From: Rhodospirillaceae bacterium
GTDB lineage: Bacteria; Pseudomonadota; Alphaproteobacteria; Rhodospirillales; Rhodospirillaceae
Assembly: GCA_029245025.1 (NCBI GenBank)
Contig: JAQWQC010000020.1
Span: forward strand, 31,921 to 95,920
Length of the DNA: 64,000 nt
Direction of reading: 5' to 3'
Below the pieces are notes generated by a model. The model searched no databases and was not told the origin of the DNA. It saw nothing but the letters and a program-made list of their open reading frames with translations. Every line of letters begins with the position of its first letter. Within the stretch, counting starts at the first letter, position 1. The translations under genes and the position numbers were made by a program. Below, piece by piece: positions 45,211 to 54,774 of this stretch.

Positions 45211-46257
45211 GTGGGATACGTCGACTGCGACACCCATGTTATCGAGAGCTTACGCGCCTGGTCTTACTTGGCATCGAAAGATGCGCATTTCCGTCCGAAA
45301 CAAAAGAAAACCGATGGCAGCCAAGCGCAATGGCGCGGCCTCAATCATTTTTGGGAAATGCCATCTGGCCAGTTGATCATTTGCGGCCTCGACGTAGAGA
45401 GCGCACCGGGCCAGCCCCCACCAAATGTCCGGTTGCTTGACGATGTCGCTGGGCGCGTGAAGTGGATGGATGACTTAGGCGTCGATACCCAAGTCATTAT
45501 TACAAGCTTCTTTCTTGCTGCATTATTCACCGTCCCAGAAGCACAGGTCGCTCTTGCCGGAAGCTACAACCGTTGGATGGCAGATTGCTCTGATGAGTCT
45601 AAGGGACGCCTTCGATGGTCTCTTGTCCCACCTCTCTTGGATATCGAAGCCGCGAGAAAAGAAATAGAATTTGGGGCAAGCAATGGCGCGGCATCTGTCA
45701 TGATGCGCCCATTAGAATGCAATAAACTTCTCACGGATCCGTATTTCTACCCCGTGTACGAGGAGGCGCAGAAACATAATCTGTCGATTGGTCTGCATAT
45801 CGGCAACGCATCTAGCCCCGTCTACGAGAACTCAAACGCGATCATGCATTCTATCGTACCGATGACCGCCGCTTTCGTGAACATATTTACTTCGGATTTT
45901 GCGATACGTTTCCCTGAACTTCGCTTCGGTTTCCTCGAAGCCGGATCCGAATGGCTACCCTTTGCGCTTCGCGAAATATCCAGGGGTGCGGAAACAGCAT
46001 GGCGTCAGGATGTAAAACTGGGCGATGTGCCCCTCGCCGGAACAAACCTTTTCATTGACTGCACTTTTGATGAGAATTTGCCCTACGTCCTTGAATTGGC
46101 GGGCGAAAACAACCTGGTGCTCGGGTCAGATTTCGGTCACGCCGATATTGGTACAGACATCGGTGCCCATGGTGTCATGTGCAGAAGGACAGACGTTGAT
46201 GCCACCATTCTGAAGAAAATCACGGTGGACAATGGTCGTCGGCTTTATGGTTTATAA
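45211..46257 (+). CDS. Amidohydrolase 2-family metal-dependent hydrolase/decarboxylase
   Basis: 348 aa from GTG 45211, with GGAG six bases upstream; a TTG at 45199 overlaps that site and is rejected. Metal ligands: D-x-H in VDCDTHVIE near the N-terminus, His in IGLHIGN and Asp in LGSDFGHAD. The length and pattern fit the ACMSD/2-amino-3-carboxymuconate decarboxylase-like amidohydrolases, which also include orsellinate- and resorcylate-type decarboxylases. It starts about 150 bases from the PQQ dehydrogenase gene, divergently. Its 3' end overlaps the opposite gene by 13 bases. Confidence 0.75.
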   Translation: MGYVDCDTHVIESLRAWSYLASKDAHFRPKQKKTDGSQAQWRGLNHFWEMPSGQLIICGLDVESAPGQPPPNVRLLDDVAGRVKWMDDLGVDTQVIITSFFLAALFTVPEAQVALAGSYNRWMADCSDESKGRLRWSLVPPLLDIEAARKEIEFGASNGAASVMMRPLECNKLLTDPYFYPVYEEAQKHNLSIGLHIGNASSPVYENSNAIMHSIVPMTAAFVNIFTSDFAIRFPELRFGFLEAGSEWLPFALREISRGAETAWRQDVKLGDVPLAGTNLFIDCTFDENLPYVLELAGENNLVLGSDFGHADIGTDIGAHGVMCRRTDVDATILKKITVDNGRRLYGL

Positions 46258-46715
46258 TCGATTACTTGACGCGGCATGCTAGCAAGAATCTGCCACCCCT
46301 CACCTTTACGCACCCACACGTGCATCACTTCATACCATTCGTCAACAGGTTCACCGTTAGGCCTGACCGTCCGGTGGTTCAGGTAGTAGAGAACTGCCGT
46401 GTCACCCTGGAGCGTAAAGGCCTTGAAATTCATAGCAATTTTTTCGCGAGAATTTCCTGCTAGACTAGTACCCGTTCGCCTTAGACCATCTCTACCAGAT
46501 TCCCAGCCGCCGGTGGGAAATGGCGCAAGAAAATTTGGCGATGCGCCATCTATATAGAGCTGAAAGTTACCCTGACTACGGCTGGCGTAAATGGACTTTT
46601 CGATCGCCCATATCTCTTCTTTCGCCGCTGCAATTTGCTCTGGTTTGGGCTGCTGAGCCGAGGCAGGCACAGCAAACATTAACATGAAGAAAACAAATAA
46701 TGTTGGAGTACGCAT
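46245..46715 (-). CDS. Secreted SnoaL/DUF4440-like protein
   Basis: 156 aa with a Sec signal ending ASAQ. A cone-shaped alpha+beta barrel of the NTF2/DUF4440 type is suggested by EIWAIEKSIYASRSQGNF and TAVLYYLNHRTV, with VWVRKGEGWQILASM near the end. This fold is used for binding or for isomerases and cyclases; the catalytic residues differ between families and cannot be assigned. It overlaps the convergent amidohydrolase gene by 13 bases at the 3' ends. Confidence 0.65.
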   Translation of the reverse strand: MRTPTLFVFFMLMFAVPASAQQPKPEQIAAAKEEIWAIEKSIYASRSQGNFQLYIDGASPNFLAPFPTGGWESGRDGLRRTGTSLAGNSREKIAMNFKAFTLQGDTAVLYYLNHRTVRPNGEPVDEWYEVMHVWVRKGEGWQILASMPRQVIDYKP

Positions 46716-47084
46716 GTCAGGAACCTAACTGAGTCAGACAATGGGTTAAGATGGTAAGGCCTTTCAAAATCTAATATGTGTAAAGCGTAACCGCTACGCT
46801 ACATACGTTCACTCTGCCAGGCGAGATGAGGACCAAAAATATAACATAGGGGCACATGGTGAACGCGTGCTTTCCTTCAGGCTACATCTAGTTCACCTAG
46901 TGAAGGATACCTAGTAAATATCCAAAGCTAGCTTCTTTTCATGCAGCTAATAAATGGACAAGAGTCCTATCGCTATTAAGAAATACGTGTGCCTCAGATA
47001 CCATATACATAAGGAAGAGCGTTCAGAGAATTATATGCTTCAATTAGACAAAAGACTCACTTCGCGCGACATTAGGTTGCGGTA
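46716..47084. other. 369-base non-coding region upstream of galE
   Basis: No credible gene. AT-rich, with a small perfect inverted repeat TTCAC-CTA-GTGAA (46892-46904) that could be a regulator site. Promoters for the SnoaL-like gene (-) and galE (+) must lie here, but no clear -35/-10 pair was picked out. Confidence 0.4.
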
Positions 47085-48053
47085 ATGGCAACCATACTCG
47101 TTACAGGTGGTGCAGGATACGTAGGTAGCCACGCTTGCAAAGCGCTAGCTGGGGTCGGACACAATCCTGTAACCTTTGACAACTTAGTTCGTGGCCATCA
47201 GTCAGCTGTTAAATGGGGGCCTTTGGAGGTCGGGGACTTACTCGATCCTGATCGCATAAGCAAAGTTATCAGTAAACACAAACCAGAAGCGGTTATGCAC
47301 TTTGCTGCCCTAGCTTTGGTTTCTGAATCGATGGCTAAACCGCAATTGTATTATCGTAACAATGTTGAAGGCACGGAGAATCTTCTCAATGCCATGAAAG
47401 GTGGCGGAGTTAATCGCCTTGTTTTCTCTTCCACGTGTGCGATTTACGGCGTACCTGAGAGCATTCCTGTCTCTGAGTCAGAGTTTGCGAAACCGATAAG
47501 CCCCTACGGCGATTCAAAACTACGTGGCGAGAGAATGCTAGCTGAACGCGCCAAATCATATGGGCTTTCCTCTTTTGCGTTACGATACTTCAATGCTGCA
47601 GGTGCCGATCCCGAAGGTGAAATTGGCGAGAACCACGATCCGGAACCACATTTAATCCCCAATGTATTGGCGGCGGCCGCGAAGGGGACAAAACTTACTG
47701 TGCATGGAAAAAGCTATCCGACGACCGATGGAACATGTGTACGCGACTACGTTCACGTCAATGACCTCGCCGTAGCCCACATTCGCGCACTAGATATCAT
47801 TGCAGGCGACGGGCAAGCAATATCTGCCAATCTTGGAGCTGGCAAAGGGTACTCGGTTATGCAGGTTATAGAGACAGCTGAGAGAGTAACAGGAAACGCC
47901 ATCAAATTTGATATTGGACCTGATCGCCCCGGTGATCCGCCGACATTGGTAGCCGATACCAGACATGCAGTCGACACATTGGGTTGGGAACCTAAAAGAT
48001 CAGATCTGGAGACTTTGGTTTCCGATGCATGGCGTTGGACAAGAAATCGATAG
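47085..48053 (+). CDS. galE: UDP-glucose 4-epimerase
   Basis: 322 aa, the normal size. Interconverts UDP-glucose and UDP-galactose for envelope glycans. NAD-binding TGGAGYVGSHACKAL (about residues 7-21), catalytic Ser/Thr in FSSTCAIYG, and YxxxK as SPYGDSK near 145. The substrate-side loop FNAAGADPEGEIGE and PTTDGTCVRDYVHVND are typical of GalE. It sits alone between a 369-base gap and the glycerophosphodiesterase gene. The flippase and nucleotidyltransferase genes at 53-55 kb would use related precursors. Confidence 0.9.
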   Translation: MATILVTGGAGYVGSHACKALAGVGHNPVTFDNLVRGHQSAVKWGPLEVGDLLDPDRISKVISKHKPEAVMHFAALALVSESMAKPQLYYRNNVEGTENLLNAMKGGGVNRLVFSSTCAIYGVPESIPVSESEFAKPISPYGDSKLRGERMLAERAKSYGLSSFALRYFNAAGADPEGEIGENHDPEPHLIPNVLAAAAKGTKLTVHGKSYPTTDGTCVRDYVHVNDLAVAHIRALDIIAGDGQAISANLGAGKGYSVMQVIETAERVTGNAIKFDIGPDRPGDPPTLVADTRHAVDTLGWEPKRSDLETLVSDAWRWTRNR

Positions 48054-48247
48054 AGCAAAAATTATTGCTTAGCCAATTTCCGCTCCAAAGTCCCGGCGCC
48101 AGAGGACGCTTTTTAGCGATTACGCGACAGATAGACTATACAGAAATATCGACTATCGCCGACAACTCCCTCTCTAGGCCACTGATATACTAGGCCTTTC
48201 TATGTATAAAGGCAGATAAATCAGGCCGAATCAGAAGGCATTAGGCT

Positions 48248-49276
48248 TTAAGGAAGTGCCCGCACGGCTGTGTATGGAAAATCTGTAAAGACTCCATCGA
48301 GTCCTAGTGAGAAAAATCTCTGATACTCAGCCATCGGATCATTTTTATAAGGCTTTATCAAATAGCGGGCTTCGTCTCTATACGTGTACGCATGCACCAA
48401 CAGGCCAAGTTTATGAGCGCGCGAAATAAGGTCCGTCGCAGGAAACGGATTACCTTCACGATCTCGCGGCAAGATTAGAACCTTCCATGGCCCAATGCCG
48501 TCGGCGTAAGTAGCAATTTCTGAAAGCCCGACATTCGTAATCATTTTCTCATAGGTCAAGCGGGTACCGCGCACCTCTTGATCGAATGGTGCTTCGACAC
48601 CAAAGCCGAGCAACTGTACAATTCTTACGTCCGTCATCTCATTGAGCGCGCGAAGATTATCAACTTCAAACGATTGAATGAACACCCAGTCGCTTCTCCG
48701 CGTTAATCGAGCCCGCCCAAGCGCCTCTAGCATAGGCTCCTCCAACGCTAGACCAATACTCTGATGGTAAGTAGGGTGTTTCGTTTCAGGATAGACGCCA
48801 ATTTTCCGACCACGAACCACGCTCTCTCGCTGTATCAAAGCCAAGACTTCATCAAAGGTTGGAATACCGAACTTACCATTCTTGCTTTGATCCCGAAACG
48901 CAAGGCGCTGGGTGGCGCGAAGGGTTCTAATTTCCTGAATTGTAAAGTCTTCCACAAACCAGCCTGTCATTTCCCGTCCGTCAATAAAGCGGGTTGTTTT
49001 CCTCTCGGGGAATTTGTCAGCGACGTCCGTAGTATCAGAAAGCTCGTTCTCATGGCGGGCGATCAATACCCCGTCTCGGGTACTAACCAAGTCAGGTTCG
49101 ATAAAGTGTGCCCCCTGCTCAATGGCAAGCGTATAGGCTTCAAGCGTATGCTCCGGCATCAGGCCGCTAGCGCCGCGGTGTCCAATCACCAGGGGCCAGG
49201 GCAACGCACCTTCTGCACGCAACGGCGTGTTTGAAGAGAAAATCACAATTGCGACGACAACCAGAAAACGTATCAT
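48248..49276 (-). CDS. glpQ: Periplasmic glycerophosphodiester phosphodiesterase
   Basis: 342 aa from ATG 49276, with GGAGG seven bases upstream (a TTG two codons earlier is less likely). Sec signal ending LRAE. Active-site pair in GHRGASGLMPEHTLEAY (His-Arg-Gly and the Glu), metal ligands in IEPDLVSTRDGVLIARHE, where E and D bind calcium or magnesium and the His is the acid/base. Hydrolyses glycerophosphodiesters to glycerol-3-phosphate and alcohol. GlpQ length rather than cytoplasmic UgpQ length, and the signal supports a periplasmic site. Confidence 0.85.
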   Translation of the reverse strand: MIRFLVVVAIVIFSSNTPLRAEGALPWPLVIGHRGASGLMPEHTLEAYTLAIEQGAHFIEPDLVSTRDGVLIARHENELSDTTDVADKFPERKTTRFIDGREMTGWFVEDFTIQEIRTLRATQRLAFRDQSKNGKFGIPTFDEVLALIQRESVVRGRKIGVYPETKHPTYHQSIGLALEEPMLEALGRARLTRRSDWVFIQSFEVDNLRALNEMTDVRIVQLLGFGVEAPFDQEVRGTRLTYEKMITNVGLSEIATYADGIGPWKVLILPRDREGNPFPATDLISRAHKLGLLVHAYTYRDEARYLIKPYKNDPMAEYQRFFSLGLDGVFTDFPYTAVRALP

Positions 49277-49380
49277 AGGCAAGCCTCCGTTGCCTCAGGC
49301 ACCTTAACGAAGCTATCTAGAGACACGGAAGTCATTGCGCGCTCCAGCGCGAAGCATCCATTAAACGAACATCGGATTAT

Positions 49381-50418
49381 TTAAGAGACGAGAGCCTGGC
49401 TCCGATGAGTAACCTTTTTATCGAAGTGAGACCAGACACCGTCGGCACCATGCCACTCACCTGTAGTCGCATTCTTGGAGTACTCGGTCGCGCGGGCTTC
49501 AAAGAAGTTGGCATGCTCAACGCCGTTGAGGATCTCCTCCAACCATGGGATTGGGTGCTCTTTAATGTCATATACCGGGCTTAATCCAAGCTGCTGCAAA
49601 CGCCAATCGGCGATGTAACGGATGTAGGATTGAATATCCTTGGGCGTCATCCCGTTGATCGGGCCTACTTCAAAAGCTAGATCAATAAATTTGTCTTCCA
49701 TCTCAACAACAGTTTTCGCGCAATCGACAATGTCGTCTTTGACTGATTGCGTCAGACACTGCGTCTCCTCACAGAATGTATGGAAGAGCTTAATCATACC
49801 TTCACAGTGAAGGCTTTCATCGCGGACCGACCACGACACAATCTGCCCCATACCTTTCATTTTATTCTGCCGCGGAAAGTTCAACAGCATCGCAAAACTC
49901 GCAAATAACTGAAGCCCTTCAGTGAAACCACCAAACATGGCTACGGTCTTCGCAATTTCAGCAGGGTTGTCGACCGTAAACTTTTGCATGTAATCGTGTT
50001 TGGCCGCCATTTCTTCATACTCAAGGAATGCGGTGAACTCGCTTTCCGGCATGCCAATGGTCTCAAGCAGCAGAGCATAAGCAGCTATATGAACTGTTTC
50101 GATGTTGGAGAACGCAGCAAGCATCATTTTAATTTCTGTCGGCTTAAAGACGCGGCTATAGCGCTCCATGTAGTTGTCATTCACTTCGACGTCGGATTGG
50201 GTGAAGAAACGGAATATCTGGGTCAGGAGATTGCGCTCAGAGTCCGATAAGTTGTTGGCCCAGTCCTTGCAATCCTCACCCAACGGCACTTCTTCAGGCA
50301 TCCAATGAATTTGTTGCTGACGCTTCCAAAAGTCATGCGCCCACGGATAGCGAAACGGTTTGTAGCTGTGGCTCGGGGTAAGAAGGCTAGGAATAACTTT
50401 GGGCGTAATCTGGTTCAT
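49381..50418 (-). CDS. nrdB: Class Ia ribonucleotide reductase, beta subunit
   Basis: 345 aa. Houses the diiron-tyrosyl radical. The ligands are visible: Asp in EEVPLGEDCKDW (probable), E and H in NIETVHIAAY with the radical Tyr four residues after the His, and ExxH in ESLHCEGM. A C-terminal tail of about 20 residues would dock into NrdA. It follows nrdA on the same strand by 55 bases, as an operon. Confidence 0.9.
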   Translation of the reverse strand: MNQITPKVIPSLLTPSHSYKPFRYPWAHDFWKRQQQIHWMPEEVPLGEDCKDWANNLSDSERNLLTQIFRFFTQSDVEVNDNYMERYSRVFKPTEIKMMLAAFSNIETVHIAAYALLLETIGMPESEFTAFLEYEEMAAKHDYMQKFTVDNPAEIAKTVAMFGGFTEGLQLFASFAMLLNFPRQNKMKGMGQIVSWSVRDESLHCEGMIKLFHTFCEETQCLTQSVKDDIVDCAKTVVEMEDKFIDLAFEVGPINGMTPKDIQSYIRYIADWRLQQLGLSPVYDIKEHPIPWLEEILNGVEHANFFEARATEYSKNATTGEWHGADGVWSHFDKKVTHRSQALVS

Positions 50419-50473
50419 TATGCGTCCGGTTCAGCGCGATGGCTGAGATTAAACATTGAATTATTTACTTTTG

Positions 50474-52363
50474 TTACTGACAGGCGAGACATTCTTCGTA
50501 GTCAGTGCGCTCGGATAGAGCTAGCTCTGCCTCTGGCCATGCGAGTGTGTTGTCCGCCTCTACACCACCAGCAAACCCTGCACGCTGGACAGATTTAGAG
50601 CGGCAGTAGTACAGGCTCTTAACGCCGGATTCCCATGCTTTCCAATGCAGCATCATGAGGTCCCACTTATCGATATCTGAGGGCAGAAACACATTGATAG
50701 ACTGCCCTTGGCAGACGAACGGCGTACGATCCGCCGCCATTTCAACGACCCAACGCTGATCAATTTCGAAGGCAGTGCGGAAGACGGCTTTCTCATCTTC
50801 TGTCAGGCCGCTCAGATGTTGAACAGAACCTTCATGTTCTAAAATCGATGTCCACGTACCCGGTGTGTTCAAACCTTTGCTTTCGAGCACCTCGGTCAGA
50901 TGCTTGTTCTTCACCGTAAAGGAGCCCGACAAAGTTTTGTGCGTGTAAATGTTTGCCGGAATAGGCTCAATACACGGACTCACACCGCCACAAATAATAC
51001 TAATCGACGCGGTCGGCGCGATCGCCATTTTGTGACTGAAACGTGCCATTAGCCCCACCTCAGCAGCGTCTGGGCACGGCCCTCGCTCTTCCGCCAACGT
51101 CACAGATGCCGCATCAGCCTTCTGGCGAATATGCTTGAACATGCGAACGTTCCACGACTTTGCCATGGCACCCTCGAAAGGCACATCCCTCTGCTGCAAG
51201 AACGAATGGAAACCCATAAGGCCTAGACCGACAGAACGCTCTCTTGCGGCCGAGTATCTCGCCTGCGCCATGCTATCCGGCGCGCGGTCGATAAAATCTT
51301 GGAGCACGTTATCAAGGAACCGCATGACATCATCGATGAATCCGTCGTCTTTCGACCACTCATCCCACTTCTCAGCATTCACTGAGGACAAACAGCACAC
51401 AGCCGTACGGTCTTCCCCAAGATGGTCAGGGCCGGTGTGCAGCATAATCTCACTGCACAGATTTGACGTTGTAACCTTAAGCCCGAGATCTCGTTGATGC
51501 TTTGGCATCTGCCGGTTCACGGTGTCTGAGAAAATCAGATACGGCTCACCAGTTTGAAGCCGCAGCTCCAATACTTTCTGCCAAAGCTCACGCGCGTTTA
51601 CTGTCTTACGAACCGAACCATCTTTGGGACTGATCAGATCAAACGGTGCGTCTTCTCGGACCGCTTCCATAAACGCATCCGTAACATTAAGGCCATGATG
51701 AAGATTCAAACTCTTCCGATTGAAGTCACCAGACGGCTTACGAATTTCTAGAAATTCTTCGATTTCTGGATGGTGAATATCCAAATACACAGCCGCCGAA
51801 CCGCGCCGCAATGAGCCTTGAGAAATGGCCAGAGTGAGTGAATCCATCACTCGAACAAAGGGGATAATGCCAGAGGTGTTCCCGCAGTTCTTAACCTTCT
51901 CTCCGATTGAACGGACCCGCCCCCAGTAGGTGCCAATACCGCCGCCATTTGACGCCAACCAGACATTCTCCATCCAGGTATCGACGATTCCATCAAGGTC
52001 GTCATTCACGGAATTCAGGAAACAAGATATGGGCAGGCCACGATCAGACCCGCCGTTTGAGAGCACTGGTGTCGCGGGCATAAACCACAGGCGAGAAATG
52101 TAGTCATAAATCCGTTGAGCGTGGTCGACATCGTCGGAATAGGCCAAAGCCACACGCGCAAACATATCTTGATAAGATTCACCCGGCAGAAGGTAGCGAT
52201 CTTCCAGCGTGGCTTTGCCGAAATCGGTTAATAAGTCATCCCGAGACCGGTCAACATTGATCGACGGAACAACTTCGAAAGCTTTGTCCTCTGAGGGTTT
52301 TCGCTCGGTTGGCTGGGGTGAGCGTGCAACAGTTTTCTTATCAGCTTCCAGCGCGTAGGCCAT
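50474..52363 (-). CDS. nrdA: Class Ia ribonucleotide reductase, alpha subunit
   Basis: 629 aa. Reduces ribonucleoside diphosphates. Active-site cysteines in ISCFLNSV, NLCSE (with Asn and Glu) and VCCLSSVN; the radical path is LYYCRSKS; the thioredoxin-reducible CxxC is at the very end (ECLACQ). There is no N-terminal ATP cone, the site that lets dATP shut the enzyme off, so inhibition by dATP should be absent or different. AGGGGA precedes the ATG at 52363. Two candidate NrdR boxes are about 300 bases upstream. Confidence 0.92.
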   Translation of the reverse strand: MAYALEADKKTVARSPQPTERKPSEDKAFEVVPSINVDRSRDDLLTDFGKATLEDRYLLPGESYQDMFARVALAYSDDVDHAQRIYDYISRLWFMPATPVLSNGGSDRGLPISCFLNSVNDDLDGIVDTWMENVWLASNGGGIGTYWGRVRSIGEKVKNCGNTSGIIPFVRVMDSLTLAISQGSLRRGSAAVYLDIHHPEIEEFLEIRKPSGDFNRKSLNLHHGLNVTDAFMEAVREDAPFDLISPKDGSVRKTVNARELWQKVLELRLQTGEPYLIFSDTVNRQMPKHQRDLGLKVTTSNLCSEIMLHTGPDHLGEDRTAVCCLSSVNAEKWDEWSKDDGFIDDVMRFLDNVLQDFIDRAPDSMAQARYSAARERSVGLGLMGFHSFLQQRDVPFEGAMAKSWNVRMFKHIRQKADAASVTLAEERGPCPDAAEVGLMARFSHKMAIAPTASISIICGGVSPCIEPIPANIYTHKTLSGSFTVKNKHLTEVLESKGLNTPGTWTSILEHEGSVQHLSGLTEDEKAVFRTAFEIDQRWVVEMAADRTPFVCQGQSINVFLPSDIDKWDLMMLHWKAWESGVKSLYYCRSKSVQRAGFAGGVEADNTLAWPEAELALSERTDYEECLACQ

Positions 52364-52657
52364 AAATTCCCCTTATTTTTCCTGCGCCCGGTCGACTGTC
52401 CGGTCGCGTAAGTCACAATCCGGCTCAAGTTGGGGACGTCCAAAGACTCGGATATTTTGCTCCGTTCATAAATCCCTTAAATACAAGGACTTAGAAGCGT
52501 CGCTGCGGCAACACACCGTTGCGAGTCTATGTTTTTAGCTGTCTTAGACCTAAACCCTCGGCCTATGTAACAGCCCCCTCTGTCCCCTCATGCCCATGAT
52601 GTAGTGGTCACAAGCAGAAGCGTTAGGAGAGATGGTGCTAAAATGCGGTGTTTTCGT
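52364..52657 (-). other. Presumed leader of nrdAB
   Basis: About 290 bases between nrdA and the candidate NrdR sites, with no credible gene on either strand. If the promoter is at the boxes, this would be an unusually long 5' leader; a second promoter closer to nrdA is equally possible. No riboswitch fold was recognised. Confidence 0.35.
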
Positions 52658-52705
52658 CAACTAGATTTTGTCACTAAACCGTAAATATACCACTAGATAT
52701 GGTGT
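52658..52705 (-). promoter_or_regulatory. Tandem candidate NrdR boxes
   Basis: Box 1 CAACTAGATTTTGTCA (52658-52673) and box 2 CCACTAGATATGGTGT (52690-52705) match the NrdR consensus acaCwAtATaTwGtgt at about 10 and 13 of 16 positions. Their equivalent bases are exactly 32 bp apart (gap of 16), the three-helical-turn spacing known for NrdR repression of nrd operons. A DnaA-like nonamer TTATGCACA is at 52806-52814. Confidence 0.55.
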
Positions 52706-52905
52706 GTATTATGCTTGACACGAAAGCCGAAAGGCCACCACCCCCAGAAAACAAAGCTTCTGACAACACTCAGGTTTCTAAATTTTCCGAACCGTGCGTC
52801 TCGACTTATGCACAGGCTGCAATGCTGCGATGCACAAATATTGGTTGCGCATCGTATTGCGACGCAGCATTCTAAGGCTATCGAAAAAAGACGGGATTAA
52901 AGATA

Positions 52906-53124
52906 ATGGCCTACACCGACAGAAAAGACTTAATCCGGTTTTTAGGTGATTCCGCTCATGACCTCTCTGTCAGAGCTGTCGCGGCTGCACCATCAAACGC
53001 ACAAACTCTGACTGAAGAAGCCGAAGAACTAATGGTTCTGAGAACACGCCTTTTACGGCGAGTTTGGAAAGAAGAGTTGAGCGCGCAAATGCCCCTCCCC
53101 CTCAGCATTAAAAAGGCTGCATAA
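52906..53124 (+). CDS. Small conserved-looking protein of unknown function
   Basis: 72 aa, no signal or membrane segment. Helical and charged: an acidic middle (TLTEEAEELMVLRTRLLRRVW) and a basic end (SIKKAA). It is divergent from nrdA and followed by a good rho-independent terminator 28 bases after its stop, which supports it being a real transcription unit. The family was not recognised. The ATG at 52906 has only a weak AAAGA upstream. Confidence 0.5.
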   Translation: MAYTDRKDLIRFLGDSAHDLSVRAVAAAPSNAQTLTEEAEELMVLRTRLLRRVWKEELSAQMPLPLSIKKAA

Positions 53125-53151
53125 CGGCCCTCAAGCGACACTCAAGAAAAG

Positions 53152-53174
53152 CTGGCTTAGTGCCGGGTTTTTTT
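53152..53174 (+). terminator. Rho-independent terminator after the 72-aa gene
   Basis: Arms CTGGC (53152-53156) and GCCGG (53162-53166) with a TTAGT loop and one G-U pair, followed by a run of seven T (53168-53174) and preceded by AAAA, which can extend the stem past one mismatch. Confidence 0.75.
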
Positions 53175-53348
53175 AGGTCACAGATTTGAGTATAGATCAG
53201 CCACCGCGATAACCAAAACAGCGCGCATTCGCGATGCAGTCAGTCCGCAAAGCGAAAGCTTTATTGCTCACGCTAGCAGATTTGCCATCGGCGTCTATCA
53301 AACGCCATCGCCCAGGAGGGCAAACGAGCTTTAGCGGCGCGTCAGAAC

Positions 53349-54662
53349 TTAGAGGCGCTTGCGCAATTCGCGGCGACACCAAAGTCCCATGGTGCTGACA
53401 ATCAGTGTCGCCGACGCGAGCATAGCGACACCCGCTCCCATCGGTCCGAGACGCTCAGTCAGCACCACCAGCAGCGGCACATAGACGCATAACACAACAA
53501 CAGCGTTGACGCGCAACGGGACGCCCGGGCGACCCATGGCATAAAGCGCCGGATCAAAACTGAACCCAGAGATGGTGATCACGGCCGCCATCACCAGCAG
53601 CACAAGAGTGCCGTAGGCTGCTGTGAAGTCCTGGCCAAACACTAAACCCAAAAAGGGCTCCCCTGCCACCGCCATAATAAGCAACACGGTGAGACCAGCA
53701 CTGCCGGCCAGCGTCGCGGCACGACGGATTAATCCACCAAAAGCCGACCACTCCCCGGTAGATCCCAGCCGGGCAAATTCTGGATAGATCGATTGAGTCA
53801 GCAACTCGGCTGGTTTGGTGAGGGCCGTGGCCACCTCTCTCGCCACCTTAAACAATGCGGCCGCCGCCGGTGTCGCCACCGCTCCGACCAGCAAGGTACT
53901 CATGTGACCGGTGACAAGTTGCAGTGACGAATGAAAATTAGATGCGAGACAGAATCCCCAGATTTTTGGATGTACAGTCGTTACATCTTTGAACGACCAC
54001 GCCATGCCGGTCAGACGCCCTTGCTTCACCCCTTCGCGCCACCCGAGTCCGAGCAAAGTGAGTCCGCCGGCAACACCAGCGACGAACCAGGCCAGCAGGT
54101 AGCCCCAAAACGGCGCTTCGGTGAACACAGCAATGGCGACACCGATTAGACGCATGGCTGGTGTGACCATGACCTGCCAGGCTAGAATGTCGAAGCGATC
54201 GTACAACCGCAGCAGTCCGGTGGGTGTGGCAATGATTGTGAACAGAATAAGCAAGCTATAGGGCTGAGCGTAACCGATGACCTCATCACTCCACCCCAGC
54301 ACTGGGCCGACCAGAGGTGCGGCAAACCAGGCCAGCACCGCGCCCAGAATCACACCACCCACGTCGAGCGCGGTAGTAAAAGAGATCAGCTTCTGAAAAC
54401 CTGTAGTGTCATCGTTCTCTGCACTGATCGCGCCATAGCGAATGACTGCCTGCCAAGAGTGAAAAGTGGTCAGCCCAACGACGACCTGCACATAGGTCTG
54501 CACAAGCACCAGAATGCCAAATTGCTCGATCCCCAGGCCCCGCGCCGCCAGGCTTAGGTAAGCCAAACCGAACAGGCCCGTGGCCACCTTGCCGCTGAGC
54601 AGGAACCCGGCGTTCTTAAACACCCGTCGGAAGATCAGGTCGGAAAACCAGCCCTTCTTCAT
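53349..54662 (-). CDS. Wzx-like polysaccharide flippase
   Basis: 437 aa with about twelve to fourteen hydrophobic segments and an opening KNAGFLLSGKVATGLFGLAYLSLAARGLG typical of Wzx/RfbX O-antigen flippases (quoted in part; residues about 16-44). It would move lipid-linked sugars across the inner membrane. Divergent from the nucleotidyltransferase gene with 112 bases between; galE is 5 kb away, so a glycan pathway is present but scattered. Confidence 0.8.
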   Translation of the reverse strand: MKKGWFSDLIFRRVFKNAGFLLSGKVATGLFGLAYLSLAARGLGIEQFGILVLVQTYVQVVVGLTTFHSWQAVIRYGAISAENDDTTGFQKLISFTTALDVGGVILGAVLAWFAAPLVGPVLGWSDEVIGYAQPYSLLILFTIIATPTGLLRLYDRFDILAWQVMVTPAMRLIGVAIAVFTEAPFWGYLLAWFVAGVAGGLTLLGLGWREGVKQGRLTGMAWSFKDVTTVHPKIWGFCLASNFHSSLQLVTGHMSTLLVGAVATPAAAALFKVAREVATALTKPAELLTQSIYPEFARLGSTGEWSAFGGLIRRAATLAGSAGLTVLLIMAVAGEPFLGLVFGQDFTAAYGTLVLLVMAAVITISGFSFDPALYAMGRPGVPLRVNAVVVLCVYVPLLVVLTERLGPMGAGVAMLASATLIVSTMGLWCRRELRKRL

Positions 54663-54774
54663 ATTAATTGTCTTGGCTCGTCACGGATTAACGATTCCCC
54701 TTTTGAATCCAGAGCCTTAATCGCGTAAGACCACTCTTTCCGCAACCCTACGCTAATCGTGATATATTTTCCCT

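Noticed and set aside
53197..53382. 61-codon frame on the - strand at the end of the flippase gene
   Set aside because: It starts inside the flippase gene, lacks a ribosome site and has no family look, although it has three Cys; kept out for lack of support.
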